Shown: positions 18,418 through 26,722 of the stretch, in pieces
Numbering within the stretch: the stretch's first letter is position 1
Layout: each line of letters opens with the position of its first letter
Origin: Pseudoduganella namucuonensis
Lineage (GTDB): Bacteria > Pseudomonadota > Gammaproteobacteria > Burkholderiales > Burkholderiaceae_D
Reading direction: 5' to 3'
NCBI RefSeq assembly: GCF_900116645.1
Contig: NZ_FPBO01000023.1
Location: 1 to 64,000, forward strand
DNA length: 64,000 nt
Notes under the pieces: model-generated
Seen by the model: the letters and a program-made list of their open reading frames with translations, nothing else
What the model was told of the DNA's origin: nothing
Databases searched by the model: none
Position numbers and translations under genes: made by a program

Positions 18418-18445
18418 GGGGTCAGACCCCATGGGGTCTGACCCC
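18418..18445. repeat. Repetitive palindrome, GGGGTCAGACCCC type (copy 1)
   Basis: A perfect palindrome with half-site GGGGTCAGACCCCA sits between convergent lysS and ppnN. It is nested in a looser outer inverted repeat (AAACCAGCGGCAAA before, TTTGCCTCTGGTTT after). A related copy is at 38327-38353, so this is a dispersed repeat family. Confidence 0.8.
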
Positions 18446-18473
18446 AGGATTTGCCTCTGGTTTCAATGCACGA

Positions 18474-19844
18474 TCACTGCACGATGCGATAGCAAGGCGT
18501 GTAGGCCTTGCCCGCCAGCTTCATGCGGCTCTGCGCCACGAACGACGCCAGCAGCGCGTCCATCGGCCCCATGATGCTCGGGTCGCCGTGGATCTCGAAG
18601 TGGCCGTATTTCTCGATCGCGCGGATGCCCTCGTCCTTCACGTTGCCCGCCACCACGCCGGAGAAGGCCCGGCGCAGATTGGCCGCCAGCAGGTGCGTGG
18701 CCTGGTTCTTGTGCAAACTCAGGTTGCGCATGTTCTCGTGCGTGGGCGCGAACGGACGCTGGAACTCGTGGTCGATCTTCAGCGCCCAGTTGTAGTAATA
18801 GGCGTCGCTGCGCGACTTGCGGAACTCGCGCACCTCCTTGATCCCGGCCTGCATCTCGCGCGCCACCAGTTCCGGATCGTCGACGATGATCTTGTAGCGC
18901 TTCTGCGCCTCCGGACCCAGCGTGTCGGCGATGAACTGGTTGATCTGCACGAAGTACTCGCGCGAGGTCTCCGGCCCGGTGAAGATCAGCGGGAACGGGA
19001 TGTTGGCGTTCTCCGGATGCAGCAGGATGCCCAGGATGTACAGGATCTCCTCGGCCGTGCCGGCGCCGCCCGGGAACACCAGGATGCCGTGCCCGGTGCG
19101 CACGAACGCCTCCAGCCGCTTCTCGATGTCGGGCATGATGACCAGGCTGTTGACGATGGGGTTGGGCGACTCGGCGGCGATGATGCCCGGCTCGGAGATG
19201 CCCAGGTAGCGCCCCTGGTGGGTGCGCTGCTTGGCGTGGCCGATGGTGGCGCCCTTCATCGGCCCCTTCATCGCGCCCGGGCCGCAACCGGTGCAGATGT
19301 CCAGCCCGCGCAGTCCCAGCTGGTAGCCGACCTCCTTGGAGTAGTTGTACTCGGCGCGGTTGATCGAGTGGCCGCCCCAGCACACCACCATGTTCGGGTT
19401 CAAGTGCGGCACCAGCACGCCCGCGTTGCGCAGGATGTGGAACACCGCGTCGGTGATGCCGTCGGTGCGGCTCAGGTCGAACTTGGGATTGTCGGTCACC
19501 TCGTTGCTGACGAAGACGATATCGCGCAGCACCGAGAACAGGTGCTCGTGTATGCCCTTGATCATTTTGCCGTCGACGAAGGCGATCGACGGCGCGCCCT
19601 TGATCTCGAGCTTGATGCCGCGCTCGCGCTGCATGATGTCGATATCGAAAGACTTGTAGCGTTCCAGCAGTTCCTTTCCATCGTCGATCGTACTGCCGCA
19701 GTTCAGCACCGCCAGGGCGCAGTTGCGGAAGATGTTGTACAGCCCGCCCTTACCGGAATCGAGCAACTTGTTTACTTCCGCCTTCGAGAGCACCTCCAGC
19801 ATGCCCTCGGGGGAAATCAGGGTATCGACAACGTCATGTTCCAT
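18474..19844 (-). CDS. ppnN: Pyrimidine/purine nucleotide 5'-monophosphate nucleosidase (LOG family)
   Basis: A 456-residue PpnN (YgdH-type) enzyme that cleaves nucleotide monophosphates to base and ribose 5-phosphate and in E. coli is stimulated by (p)ppGpp. The LOG-family active site motif PGGAGTAEE is present near residue 256, together with the nucleotide-binding stretch CTGCGPGAMKGPMKG. The N-terminal regulatory domain (LYNIFRNCALAVLNCGS) and the C-terminal domain match PpnN rather than the short cytokinin-type LOG proteins. The ATG at 19844 is preceded by AAGGA; a GTG at 19871 would add nine residues. Two perfect palindromes lie upstream. Confidence 0.92.
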   Translation of the reverse strand: MEHDVVDTLISPEGMLEVLSKAEVNKLLDSGKGGLYNIFRNCALAVLNCGSTIDDGKELLERYKSFDIDIMQRERGIKLEIKGAPSIAFVDGKMIKGIHEHLFSVLRDIVFVSNEVTDNPKFDLSRTDGITDAVFHILRNAGVLVPHLNPNMVVCWGGHSINRAEYNYSKEVGYQLGLRGLDICTGCGPGAMKGPMKGATIGHAKQRTHQGRYLGISEPGIIAAESPNPIVNSLVIMPDIEKRLEAFVRTGHGILVFPGGAGTAEEILYILGILLHPENANIPFPLIFTGPETSREYFVQINQFIADTLGPEAQKRYKIIVDDPELVAREMQAGIKEVREFRKSRSDAYYYNWALKIDHEFQRPFAPTHENMRNLSLHKNQATHLLAANLRRAFSGVVAGNVKDEGIRAIEKYGHFEIHGDPSIMGPMDALLASFVAQSRMKLAGKAYTPCYRIVQ

Positions 19845-19931
19845 GATACGAGCATCCTTATTCAGATCCACTTACAACTCTTGAGCCTGCGACACCAATA
19901 TACGACAACTCCGGGGCTTTGGGGCCCCAGT

Positions 19932-20010
19932 TTGATAGCCAGCGGCTATCAAGCGTGCTGCTTTCCAGACACACTGTTGTGATAGTAGCCATATTGCTGC
20001 ATTGCAGCAA
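19932..20010. promoter_or_regulatory. Two perfect palindromes between ppnN and the peptide symporter
   Basis: This 309-base divergent intergenic region (19845-20153) holds no gene. It contains TTGATAGCC-AGC-GGCTATCAA (19932-19952) and TTGCTGC-ATT-GCAGCAA (19994-20010), both perfect with a three-base centre. Their placement suits operators for one or both genes. No regulator is identified. Confidence 0.5.
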
Positions 20011-20153
20011 GCTAATTGCTAGACAAGGGCGCGCGGTAGATTAAAATGGCGCCCTGTTGGGACGCGGACCGCCGGCGAACACGCTACAAGCGAGCTTGCC
20101 TGGTCCGGTCCCATATTTTTTATTAAACGAAAATATTTTTCAGGAGAAGCCGC

Positions 20154-21662
20154 ATGAGCGGTGCTACGACGCAGAATCCCGCGGACATCAATCCGCCGGA
20201 GTTCAAACAGATCCTGGGGCACCCCGCCCCGCTGTGGATGCTTTTCATGACCGAGTTCTGGGAACGCTTCGCGTTCTACGGCATCCGCTGGGCCCTTGTG
20301 CTCTACATCGTGGCGCAATTCCACGGCGGCGCGGCCAGCGGCCAGGCCGACGCCAACCTCACCTACGGTTCCTACCTGGCCCTCGTGTACGCGGCGGCCC
20401 TGTTCGGCGGCTACGTGGCCGACCGCGTGCTGGGCTACCAGCGCTCCATCCTGGTGGGCGCCGTGTTCATGGCCATCGGCCTGTTCGCCATCGCCCTGCC
20501 CGACCCCACCATCTTCAAGCTCGGCCTGGCCACCATCATCGTCGGCAACGGCCTGTTCAAACCGAACATCTCGACCATGGTCGGCAAGCTGTACAGCGTG
20601 GCCGATCCGCGCCGCGACTCCGGCTTCACCATCTTCTACATGGGCATCAACACCGGCGCCCTGATCGCGCCCGTGCTGACCCAGCTGCTGGCGGAAGAAG
20701 TGTTCGGCACCGGCGGCATGCCGTCGTACAAGGTGGTCTTCATGGCCGCCGGCGTCGGCATGATCATCAGCCTGATCTGGTTCTTCGTCGGCCGCGCCCA
20801 GCTCAAGGGCATCGGGGCGCCCGACCCGCAAGCCGGCGGCATGGCCCGCGTGGCCTACGTGTCGCTGGGCTGCCTGGCCGTGATCCCGGTGGCCTACCTG
20901 CTGCTGGCGGTGGGCGCCAACAACCTGCAGATGGTGCTGTCGGGCCTGTTCGTGCTGCTGGCCGTCATGCTGCTGGTGGAGGGCTTCCGCAACGGCAAGG
21001 TGGCGCGTGAAAAGGTCATCGCCATGCTGGTGATCTTCTTCTTCAACATCGTGTTCTGGATGTTCTTCGAACAGGCCGGCAGCTCCTTCACCTTCCTGGC
21101 CGAGCACATCGTGCGGCGCGACTTCGGCGGCTGGACCTTCCCCACCGCCTGGTTCCAGACCGTGAACTCGCTCGCCATCATCGGCTGCGCGCCCATCGTG
21201 GCCGCCGGATGGGTGATGCTGGCCAAGCGCAACGCCAACCCGTCCATCCCGCGCAAGTTCGGCCTGGGCATCCTGTTCAACGCGGCCGCCTTCGGCCTGC
21301 TGTGGTTCTCGCTGTCGACCCTGGTGGGCGCCGACAGCAAGATCCCGTTCTGGACCCTGTTCATGGTGTACGTGATCCAGTCCGTGGGCGAGCTGTGCCT
21401 GTCGCCGATCGGCCTGTCGATGGTGACCAAGCTGGCGCCGACGCGCCTGGTCGGGCTGGGCATGGGCGGCTGGTTCCTGTCCACCGGCATCGGCAACAAC
21501 CTGTCCGGCATCTTCGCCTCGCACGCCAGCGGCGAAAGCGGCATGTCGGTCACGACCGCGCTGAGCGCCTACACGCAAGGCTTCTACATCCTGCTCGCCT
21601 GCGGCGTGCTGCTGTTCCTGCTGGCCCCGCTGATCAACAAGCTGATGCACGGCGTCAAGTAA
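20154..21662 (+). CDS. POT/PTR-family proton-dependent oligopeptide symporter
   Basis: A 502-residue inner-membrane symporter that imports di- and tripeptides with protons. The POT signature ExxER is present in helix 1 (E34-F-W-E37-R38), followed by the PTR2 signature region NGLFKPNISTMVGKLY and FTIFYMGINTGALIAP. About 14 hydrophobic segments are visible, as in bacterial DtpA-like proteins. The ATG at 20154 follows CAGGAG closely. It is monocistronic: a divergent promoter region lies upstream and a strong terminator downstream. Confidence 0.93.
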   Translation: MSGATTQNPADINPPEFKQILGHPAPLWMLFMTEFWERFAFYGIRWALVLYIVAQFHGGAASGQADANLTYGSYLALVYAAALFGGYVADRVLGYQRSILVGAVFMAIGLFAIALPDPTIFKLGLATIIVGNGLFKPNISTMVGKLYSVADPRRDSGFTIFYMGINTGALIAPVLTQLLAEEVFGTGGMPSYKVVFMAAGVGMIISLIWFFVGRAQLKGIGAPDPQAGGMARVAYVSLGCLAVIPVAYLLLAVGANNLQMVLSGLFVLLAVMLLVEGFRNGKVAREKVIAMLVIFFFNIVFWMFFEQAGSSFTFLAEHIVRRDFGGWTFPTAWFQTVNSLAIIGCAPIVAAGWVMLAKRNANPSIPRKFGLGILFNAAAFGLLWFSLSTLVGADSKIPFWTLFMVYVIQSVGELCLSPIGLSMVTKLAPTRLVGLGMGGWFLSTGIGNNLSGIFASHASGESGMSVTTALSAYTQGFYILLACGVLLFLLAPLINKLMHGVK

Positions 21663-21672
21663 GCGCCACCAC

Positions 21673-21718
21673 AAAAAGCGCCCAGGGCTATTTAATTAAA
21701 TGGCCCTGGGCGCTTTTT
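21673..21718. terminator. Bidirectional intrinsic terminator
   Basis: AAAAAGCGCCCAGGGC and GCCCTGGGCGCTTTTT are perfect inverted copies around a short AT-rich loop. They provide a T-run in each direction between the convergent peptide symporter and glpD. The right end touches the glpD stop codon. Confidence 0.92.
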
Positions 21719-23244
21719 CATTGCGCCGACAGCCAGGCGTCGAGGCGGGCCTCGGCGCCGGGGGGCAGATGCAGGCCGAGCTTGCTGCGGCGCCACAGGA
21801 TGTCGGCGGCCGTCACCGCCCATTCGTAGCGCCTCAGGTATTCGACCTCGGCGGCGTACAGGCCGGGTTCCAGTTCCCCGCCCATGTCGGCCAGCGCGGC
21901 GCGGCCGGACAGCAGCGTGTGCACCCGCGTGCCGTAGGCGCGGCAGTAGCGCGCCAGCAGGCCGGGCGCCAGCCACGGGTACTGCTTGGCGACCTTGGCC
22001 TCCCATTCGCCGTAGCGCAGCACCGCGCAGTTCTGCGGCGTGTCGCCATACAGGTCGCCGCCCGGCAGGCAGGCCTTGGCGGTCCATCCGCGCTGGGGAC
22101 TGCCCAGCGATTTGCACACCAGGTCCACCGCCTCCTCGGCCAGCTTGCGGAAAGTGGTGATCTTGCCGCCGAAGATGCTCAACAGCGGCGCGCCGCCCTC
22201 GGCCTCCACCTCGAAACGGTAGTCGCGCGTGACGGCCTTGGCGTCGGCCGCCGCGTCCTCCACCAGCGGCCGCACGCCGGCGTAGGTCCACACCACGTCG
22301 TCCGGCCGCACCGGCGCGCTGAAGTACTGGCTGACCAGCTCGCACAGGTAGGCCACCTCGGCGCCGTCGATGGCGACCGCGTTCGGGTCGCCGCGGTAGT
22401 CCAGATCCGTGGTGCCGATCAGCGTGTAGTCCCCCTCGTAGGGGATGGCGAACACGATGCGGCCGTCGCGGTGCTGGAAGATGTAGGCGTGTTCGTGCTC
22501 GAACAGGCGCTTGACGACGATGTGGCTGCCCTTGATCAGCCGCAGGCTGCGCGCGTCCCGGCGCGGCAGGGCCATGCCGAGCAGGCTGGCGGTCCACGGC
22601 CCGGCCGCGTTCACCACGCAGCGCGCGCGCACCACGCTCTCCACGCCGTCGGCCTGGCGCAGCGTGGCGTACCAGTGGTCCCGCTCGCGCCGCAGCGCCA
22701 CGCACGCGGTGCGGGTCTTGATGGCGGCGCCCTTGCGGCAGGCGTCCATGGCGTTGAGCACGACCAGCCGCGCGTCGTCCACCCAGCCGTCGGAATAGAC
22801 GAAGCCGCGCGTGAACTCGGGCCGGAGCGGACGGCCCGCCACGTGGCAGCGCAGGCGCACGCCGTGCGAGCCGGGCAGCAGCTCGCGCCGGGCGAGGAAA
22901 TCGTACAGGAACAGGCCGGCCCGTATCAGCAGCGCGGGACGCTGCCCCGGCGCGTGCGGCATCACGAAGCGCAGCGGACGGATGATGTGCGGCGCGCAGC
23001 GCATCAGCACCTCGCGCTCGATCAGCGCCTTGCGCACCAGCGCGAACTCGTAGTATTCCAGGTAGCGCAGGCCGCCGTGTATCAGCTTGGTGGAGGCCGA
23101 CGAGGTGTGCGAACCCAGGTCGTCCTTTTCGCACAGCACCACGCACAGCCCGCGGCCGGCGGCGTCCCGCGCGATGCCCGCGCCGTTGATGCCGCCGCCA
23201 ACCACCAGCAAATCGCATTCGATATCGTGTCCGCCCACCGCCAT
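21718..23244 (-). CDS. glpD: Aerobic glycerol-3-phosphate dehydrogenase
   Basis: A 508-residue FAD enzyme at the inner membrane that oxidises glycerol 3-phosphate to dihydroxyacetone phosphate and passes electrons to quinone. The FAD-binding motif VVGGGINGAG is near residue 14-23, followed by the family stretches STKLIHGGLRYLE, GTTDLDYRGDP and SIFGGKITTFRKLAEEA. A C-terminal DAO_C-type domain (YGTRVHTLLSG) completes the protein. The ATG at 23244 has a GAGAGAGC upstream. It follows the LysR gene by 89 bases on the same strand; glpF/glpK are not seen nearby. Confidence 0.95.
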   Translation of the reverse strand: MAVGGHDIECDLLVVGGGINGAGIARDAAGRGLCVVLCEKDDLGSHTSSASTKLIHGGLRYLEYYEFALVRKALIEREVLMRCAPHIIRPLRFVMPHAPGQRPALLIRAGLFLYDFLARRELLPGSHGVRLRCHVAGRPLRPEFTRGFVYSDGWVDDARLVVLNAMDACRKGAAIKTRTACVALRRERDHWYATLRQADGVESVVRARCVVNAAGPWTASLLGMALPRRDARSLRLIKGSHIVVKRLFEHEHAYIFQHRDGRIVFAIPYEGDYTLIGTTDLDYRGDPNAVAIDGAEVAYLCELVSQYFSAPVRPDDVVWTYAGVRPLVEDAAADAKAVTRDYRFEVEAEGGAPLLSIFGGKITTFRKLAEEAVDLVCKSLGSPQRGWTAKACLPGGDLYGDTPQNCAVLRYGEWEAKVAKQYPWLAPGLLARYCRAYGTRVHTLLSGRAALADMGGELEPGLYAAEVEYLRRYEWAVTAADILWRRSKLGLHLPPGAEARLDAWLSAQ

Positions 23245-23333
23245 GCTCTCTCATTCACTCCGGCAAGCCATCAATGTTGCCGTGGGATAAAGATACGCCA
23301 TTCCCGAAATACTGCCAACTACTATCGCGGCCG

Positions 23334-24242
23334 CTATTCGGTGGAGGCCAGCAGCGCGCGCTCCATCTCCGCCACCTCCGCCGTCAGCCACGCGCGGAAG
23401 TGGACGATCTTGGGCATGCGGTCCTTGTTGATGTTGTTGAGCAGGCGGTAGGCGGACTTGTAGGAGATGGGCCGGCCCTTCATCATGCGCAGCGCGCCCT
23501 TGCGCAAGTCCTCGTAGACGATGCTGTAGGCCACCAGCGCCACGCCCTGCCCGGCCACCGCCGCCTGCGCCAGCACGCCCCAGTGGCTGTAGCCCTTGGA
23601 GATGTGGTGGCAGGCCTTGGGCAGGCCGTTGGCCTCCATGTAGCGGTGCCATTGCACGTTGCTGCCCTCGTCCAGCAGCGGCAGGTCGCGCAAGTCTCGG
23701 AGCGTGAATTCGTCGCGGCCGGGCGGCAGGATGTCCGGGCTGTAGACGGCCACCAGGCGCTCGCGGAACAGCACCGCCGGGTCGCCCGGCTCGTGGCCGC
23801 CGTAGCGGATGGCCACGTCGACGCTGTCGTCCTCCAGGCTCACCACACGGTCGCTGGCGTCCAGCCGGATGTCGAGGTCCGGGTGCAGGCGCGTGAAGTG
23901 CGTCAGCCGCGGCGCCAGCCATTTCAGCGCGAAGGAATGGGTGCTGGAGATGCGCAGCACGTTCTCCTCGCCGCTGTCCTGCAGCGCGGCGGCCTTGCCG
24001 CGCAGGTCGGCCAGCACGCGCGTGACGGTGGCGGCGAAGTCGCGCCCCTTCTCGGTCAGCTCCACGTTGCGCGGGTGGCGCAGGAACAGCGCGAAGCCCA
24101 GCTCCTCCTCCAGGTTGCGGATCTGCTGGCTGACGGCGGCCGGCGTCTTGAACAGCTCCTCGGCGGCCAGCTTGAAGCTGCCCAGGCGGGCCGCGCACTC
24201 GAGGTCGATCAGGCCGGACAGGCTGCGCAGGGGCTTTTTCAT
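23334..24242 (-). CDS. LysR-family transcriptional regulator (GcvA-like)
   Basis: A 302-residue LysR regulator. The winged helix-turn-helix covers residues 1-65 (GSFKLAAEELFKTPAAVSQQIRNLEEELG). The effector-binding domain follows (VLRISSTHSFALKWLAPRL, VDVAIRYGG). The GcvA-like feature is the FALKWLAPRL segment. The gene is divergent from the epimerase-like gene at 24338 with 95 bases between, the usual arrangement for a LysR protein and its target. It also precedes glpD on the same strand, so either could be the target. Confidence 0.9.
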   Translation of the reverse strand: MKKPLRSLSGLIDLECAARLGSFKLAAEELFKTPAAVSQQIRNLEEELGFALFLRHPRNVELTEKGRDFAATVTRVLADLRGKAAALQDSGEENVLRISSTHSFALKWLAPRLTHFTRLHPDLDIRLDASDRVVSLEDDSVDVAIRYGGHEPGDPAVLFRERLVAVYSPDILPPGRDEFTLRDLRDLPLLDEGSNVQWHRYMEANGLPKACHHISKGYSHWGVLAQAAVAGQGVALVAYSIVYEDLRKGALRMMKGRPISYKSAYRLLNNINKDRMPKIVHFRAWLTAEVAEMERALLASTE

Positions 24243-24337
24243 GGATTAGATTTTCTTGTTCTCAGACTGGCAATTTTCTCGTTTGATCAGCCATCGGCGC
24301 TACCGCAGAATGGACCTCACACAAACAGGAGAATAAC

Positions 24338-25363
24338 ATGCACAAGAATATCTTGGTGATGGGCGGCACGCGCGGCCTCGGCGCGGCGCTGGTGGACAAG
24401 CTGCTGGACGCGGGCCACACGGTCGCGGTGGCCGACAGCGGCATCGCTCGGGACGGCTTCGGCACACGCGCGCGCCGCATCGTCGCGGACCGCGCCGACC
24501 ACGCGGCCATGCGCGCGGCCTTCGCCGGCGAGGTCCGTTTCGATATCGTGTATGACCTGCTGTGCCACAACCCGCTGGACGCGGCCATCGCCATCGAAGT
24601 CCTGGCCGGCAAGGTGGACCGCTACGTGATGGCCTCGTCCATCGAGGTCTATCGCAACCTCATGGGCCGCCACGACGGCCCGTTCGAGGAGCTGGACCTG
24701 GACCTGTCGTCGCAGCGGGTGGATATGGGCTATCCGTGGCACGACGCGCTGCTGGCCGACTACCGCCGCGCCGACGGCATGCGCCAGGCCGAGGCGCTGC
24801 TCTACCGCGACGCCACGCTGCCGGTGGTGACGGTGCGCCTGGCGCACGTGCTGGGCCAGGCGTCCGGCGGGGACGCGGGCGACCGCGCCGCCGGCGACCC
24901 GCTGGCCCACTACGTGGCCCTGGCGCAGACCGACCAGGCGCTGCTCTACGCGAACGGCCGCGCCACCACGTCCTTCCTGGACGCGGAAGGGGCCAGCGCC
25001 TTCCTGCTGTGGGCCGGCGCGCAGGACTTCCTCGGTCCCGTGAACGCGGCCAGCGGCGGCCAGTTGTCCGCGCTGGGATTGCACCGCCGCGTGGGCGAGG
25101 TGCTGGGGCTGAAGGTGCGCGCGCTGCCGCTGACCACGCAGGCCGGACTCAGCCCCTTCGACCTGCCGCACCCGCTGGTGCTGAACACGGAGCGCGCCGC
25201 CGCCATGGGCTTCCGCTTCAGCCGCGTCGACGGCTGGCTGGACCTGCTGATCCACCAGCACCAGCCGGACCTGGTGGCCGGCCAGGCGCCCGTGCGCGTT
25301 ACCGTGGCTGCTTGTACACCACGCCGTCCTTCATCACAAACTTCACTTGTTGGAGCAAGGTGA
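24338..25363 (+). CDS. NAD(P)-dependent epimerase/reductase-like protein
   Basis: A 341-residue extended short-chain dehydrogenase-like protein. The Rossmann signature GGTRGLG is at residues 9-15. The segment YVMASSIEVY sits where SDR proteins have the catalytic Ser/Thr, while the usual YxxxK is not clear (DYRRADGMRQAEAL follows). It may be an atypical member that binds nucleotide without standard catalysis. The ATG at 24338 follows AGGAG. The last 65 bases overlap the opposing amidohydrolase gene; the tail after residue about 320 may be non-conserved read-through. The divergent LysR gene may control it. Confidence 0.75.
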   Translation: MHKNILVMGGTRGLGAALVDKLLDAGHTVAVADSGIARDGFGTRARRIVADRADHAAMRAAFAGEVRFDIVYDLLCHNPLDAAIAIEVLAGKVDRYVMASSIEVYRNLMGRHDGPFEELDLDLSSQRVDMGYPWHDALLADYRRADGMRQAEALLYRDATLPVVTVRLAHVLGQASGGDAGDRAAGDPLAHYVALAQTDQALLYANGRATTSFLDAEGASAFLLWAGAQDFLGPVNAASGGQLSALGLHRRVGEVLGLKVRALPLTTQAGLSPFDLPHPLVLNTERAAAMGFRFSRVDGWLDLLIHQHQPDLVAGQAPVRVTVAACTPRRPSSQTSLVGAR

Positions 25364-26585
25364 TGTCCTTGAGCGGGTCGCCGTCGACGGCCACGATGTC
25401 GGCGGCGTAGCCCGGCTCCACGGCGCCCAGGCGGCCGGACTGGTTCAGCAGCTCGGCCGCGGTCAGCGTGGCCGAGCGTATCGCCTCCAGCGCCGGCATG
25501 CCCGCCTCCACCATGTAGGCGAACTCCCTTGCGTTGTCGCCATGGGGGAAGACGCCGGCGTCAGTGCCGAAGGCGATCTTCACGCCCGCCTTGTAGGCCT
25601 TGGCGAACGTGGCCTGGATCAGCGGGCCGATGGCGGCCGCCTTCGGGCGCACCAGCGGCGAGTAGTAGTCGGCGTCCCGCGACTTCTCACCCACGTATTT
25701 GCCGGCGCTGATGGTCGGCACGTAATAGGCGCCGCTCTTCTTGAACAGCGCGATCGCCTCGTCGTCCATATAGGTGCCGTGCTCGATCGAGTCCAGCCCC
25801 GCGCGCAGCGCGCGCTTGATGCCCTCCACGCCGTGCGCGTGCACCGCCACGCGGAAGCCGTAGTCCTTCGCGGTGGCGGCGATGGCCCTCAGCTCCTCGT
25901 CCGTGAACTGCGAATTCTGGCCGCTGGCGGCCTGGCTCAACACGCCGCCGGTGGCGGTGATCTTGACCAGGTCCGCGCCCTCCTTGTAGCGCGCCCGCAC
26001 CGCCTCGCGCGCGTCGTCGGCGCCGTTGATGACGCCCTCGTACGGCGTCGGCGCGCCCTTGGCCTTGCCCAGGGCGCGCGACAGGCCGTTGCTGTGGTCC
26101 CCGTGGCCGCCGGTGGTGGCGATCATGGTGCCCGCCGTGTACATGCGCGGGCCGGGAATCGCGCCGCTGGCGATGGCGCGCTTGAGCGAGATGTTCAAGC
26201 CATCCGGCGCGCCGAGGTCGCGCACGGTGGTGAAGCCGGCCTTCAGGGTGCGCTCGGCGTAGGCCACGGAGCGGTAGGCCAGGTCCGCCGGGTCCTGCGT
26301 CAGCGCGGCGCGCAGCGCGTCGGCCTGCTTCTGCGTTTCGTCGGTCAGGTGCACGTGCATGTCGATGAAGCCCGGCAGGCAAGACCTGGCGCCCAGGTCG
26401 ACGTCGCCCCTGGCGGCGCCGGTCGGCGCGATCGACACGACGACGCCGTTGTCGACCGTGACCGTCACCCGCTCGCGCCACACGCCCGCCTTCACATCCA
26501 GCAGGCGCCCGCAATCGACGGTCTGGGACGCGGCCGCCGCCCCGTTCAGCACCACCAGCAAACCCAGAACCGATACACCACGCAT
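25299..26585 (-). CDS. Exported metal-dependent amidohydrolase (dipeptidase/imidazolonepropionase-like)
   Basis: A 428-residue amidohydrolase-superfamily protein with a signal peptide (residues 1-19, cleavage near AAAAS). Metal site residues are visible: H77 and H79 (DMHVHL), K208 as the likely carboxylated lysine (LVKITATGG), H249 (VAVHAHG), H269 (IEHGTY) and the Asp of AFGTDAGVFPHG. This set matches the Xaa-Pro/Xaa-Arg dipeptidase-like branch. The exported location suggests peptide or lactam hydrolysis in the periplasm; the substrate is unknown. Its 3' end overlaps the convergent epimerase-like gene. Confidence 0.87.
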   Translation of the reverse strand: MRGVSVLGLLVVLNGAAAASQTVDCGRLLDVKAGVWRERVTVTVDNGVVVSIAPTGAARGDVDLGARSCLPGFIDMHVHLTDETQKQADALRAALTQDPADLAYRSVAYAERTLKAGFTTVRDLGAPDGLNISLKRAIASGAIPGPRMYTAGTMIATTGGHGDHSNGLSRALGKAKGAPTPYEGVINGADDAREAVRARYKEGADLVKITATGGVLSQAASGQNSQFTDEELRAIAATAKDYGFRVAVHAHGVEGIKRALRAGLDSIEHGTYMDDEAIALFKKSGAYYVPTISAGKYVGEKSRDADYYSPLVRPKAAAIGPLIQATFAKAYKAGVKIAFGTDAGVFPHGDNAREFAYMVEAGMPALEAIRSATLTAAELLNQSGRLGAVEPGYAADIVAVDGDPLKDITLLQQVKFVMKDGVVYKQPR

Positions 26586-26678
26586 GGCTTCATCCTTTAA
26601 ATTGACACATTAACCGGAGGCGAGAATAGCATAAGGACAAGCGGCGCGGGAGGCGGGTTTGGCGCAATCCGCTTCGTC

Positions 26679-26684
26679 TATAAT
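26679..26684 (+). promoter_or_regulatory. -10 box for mrcA
   Basis: TATAAT ends 39 bases before the chosen TTG start of mrcA. A TTG inside this box also opens the frame but cannot be the start if the box is used. The -35 region is weak. Confidence 0.5.
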
Positions 26685-26722
26685 TGCCCCTCCTTGCAAC
26701 CTTGCATCCGTGGGCTCTCGAT

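Noticed and set aside
19932..19952. Palindrome beginning TTGAT and ending ATCAA as a possible FNR site
   Set aside because: FNR needs a four-base spacing between TTGAT and ATCAA; here eleven bases separate them.
26684..26686. TTG at 26684 as the mrcA start
   Set aside because: Its first base is the last base of the TATAAT box, so the transcript would not contain it.
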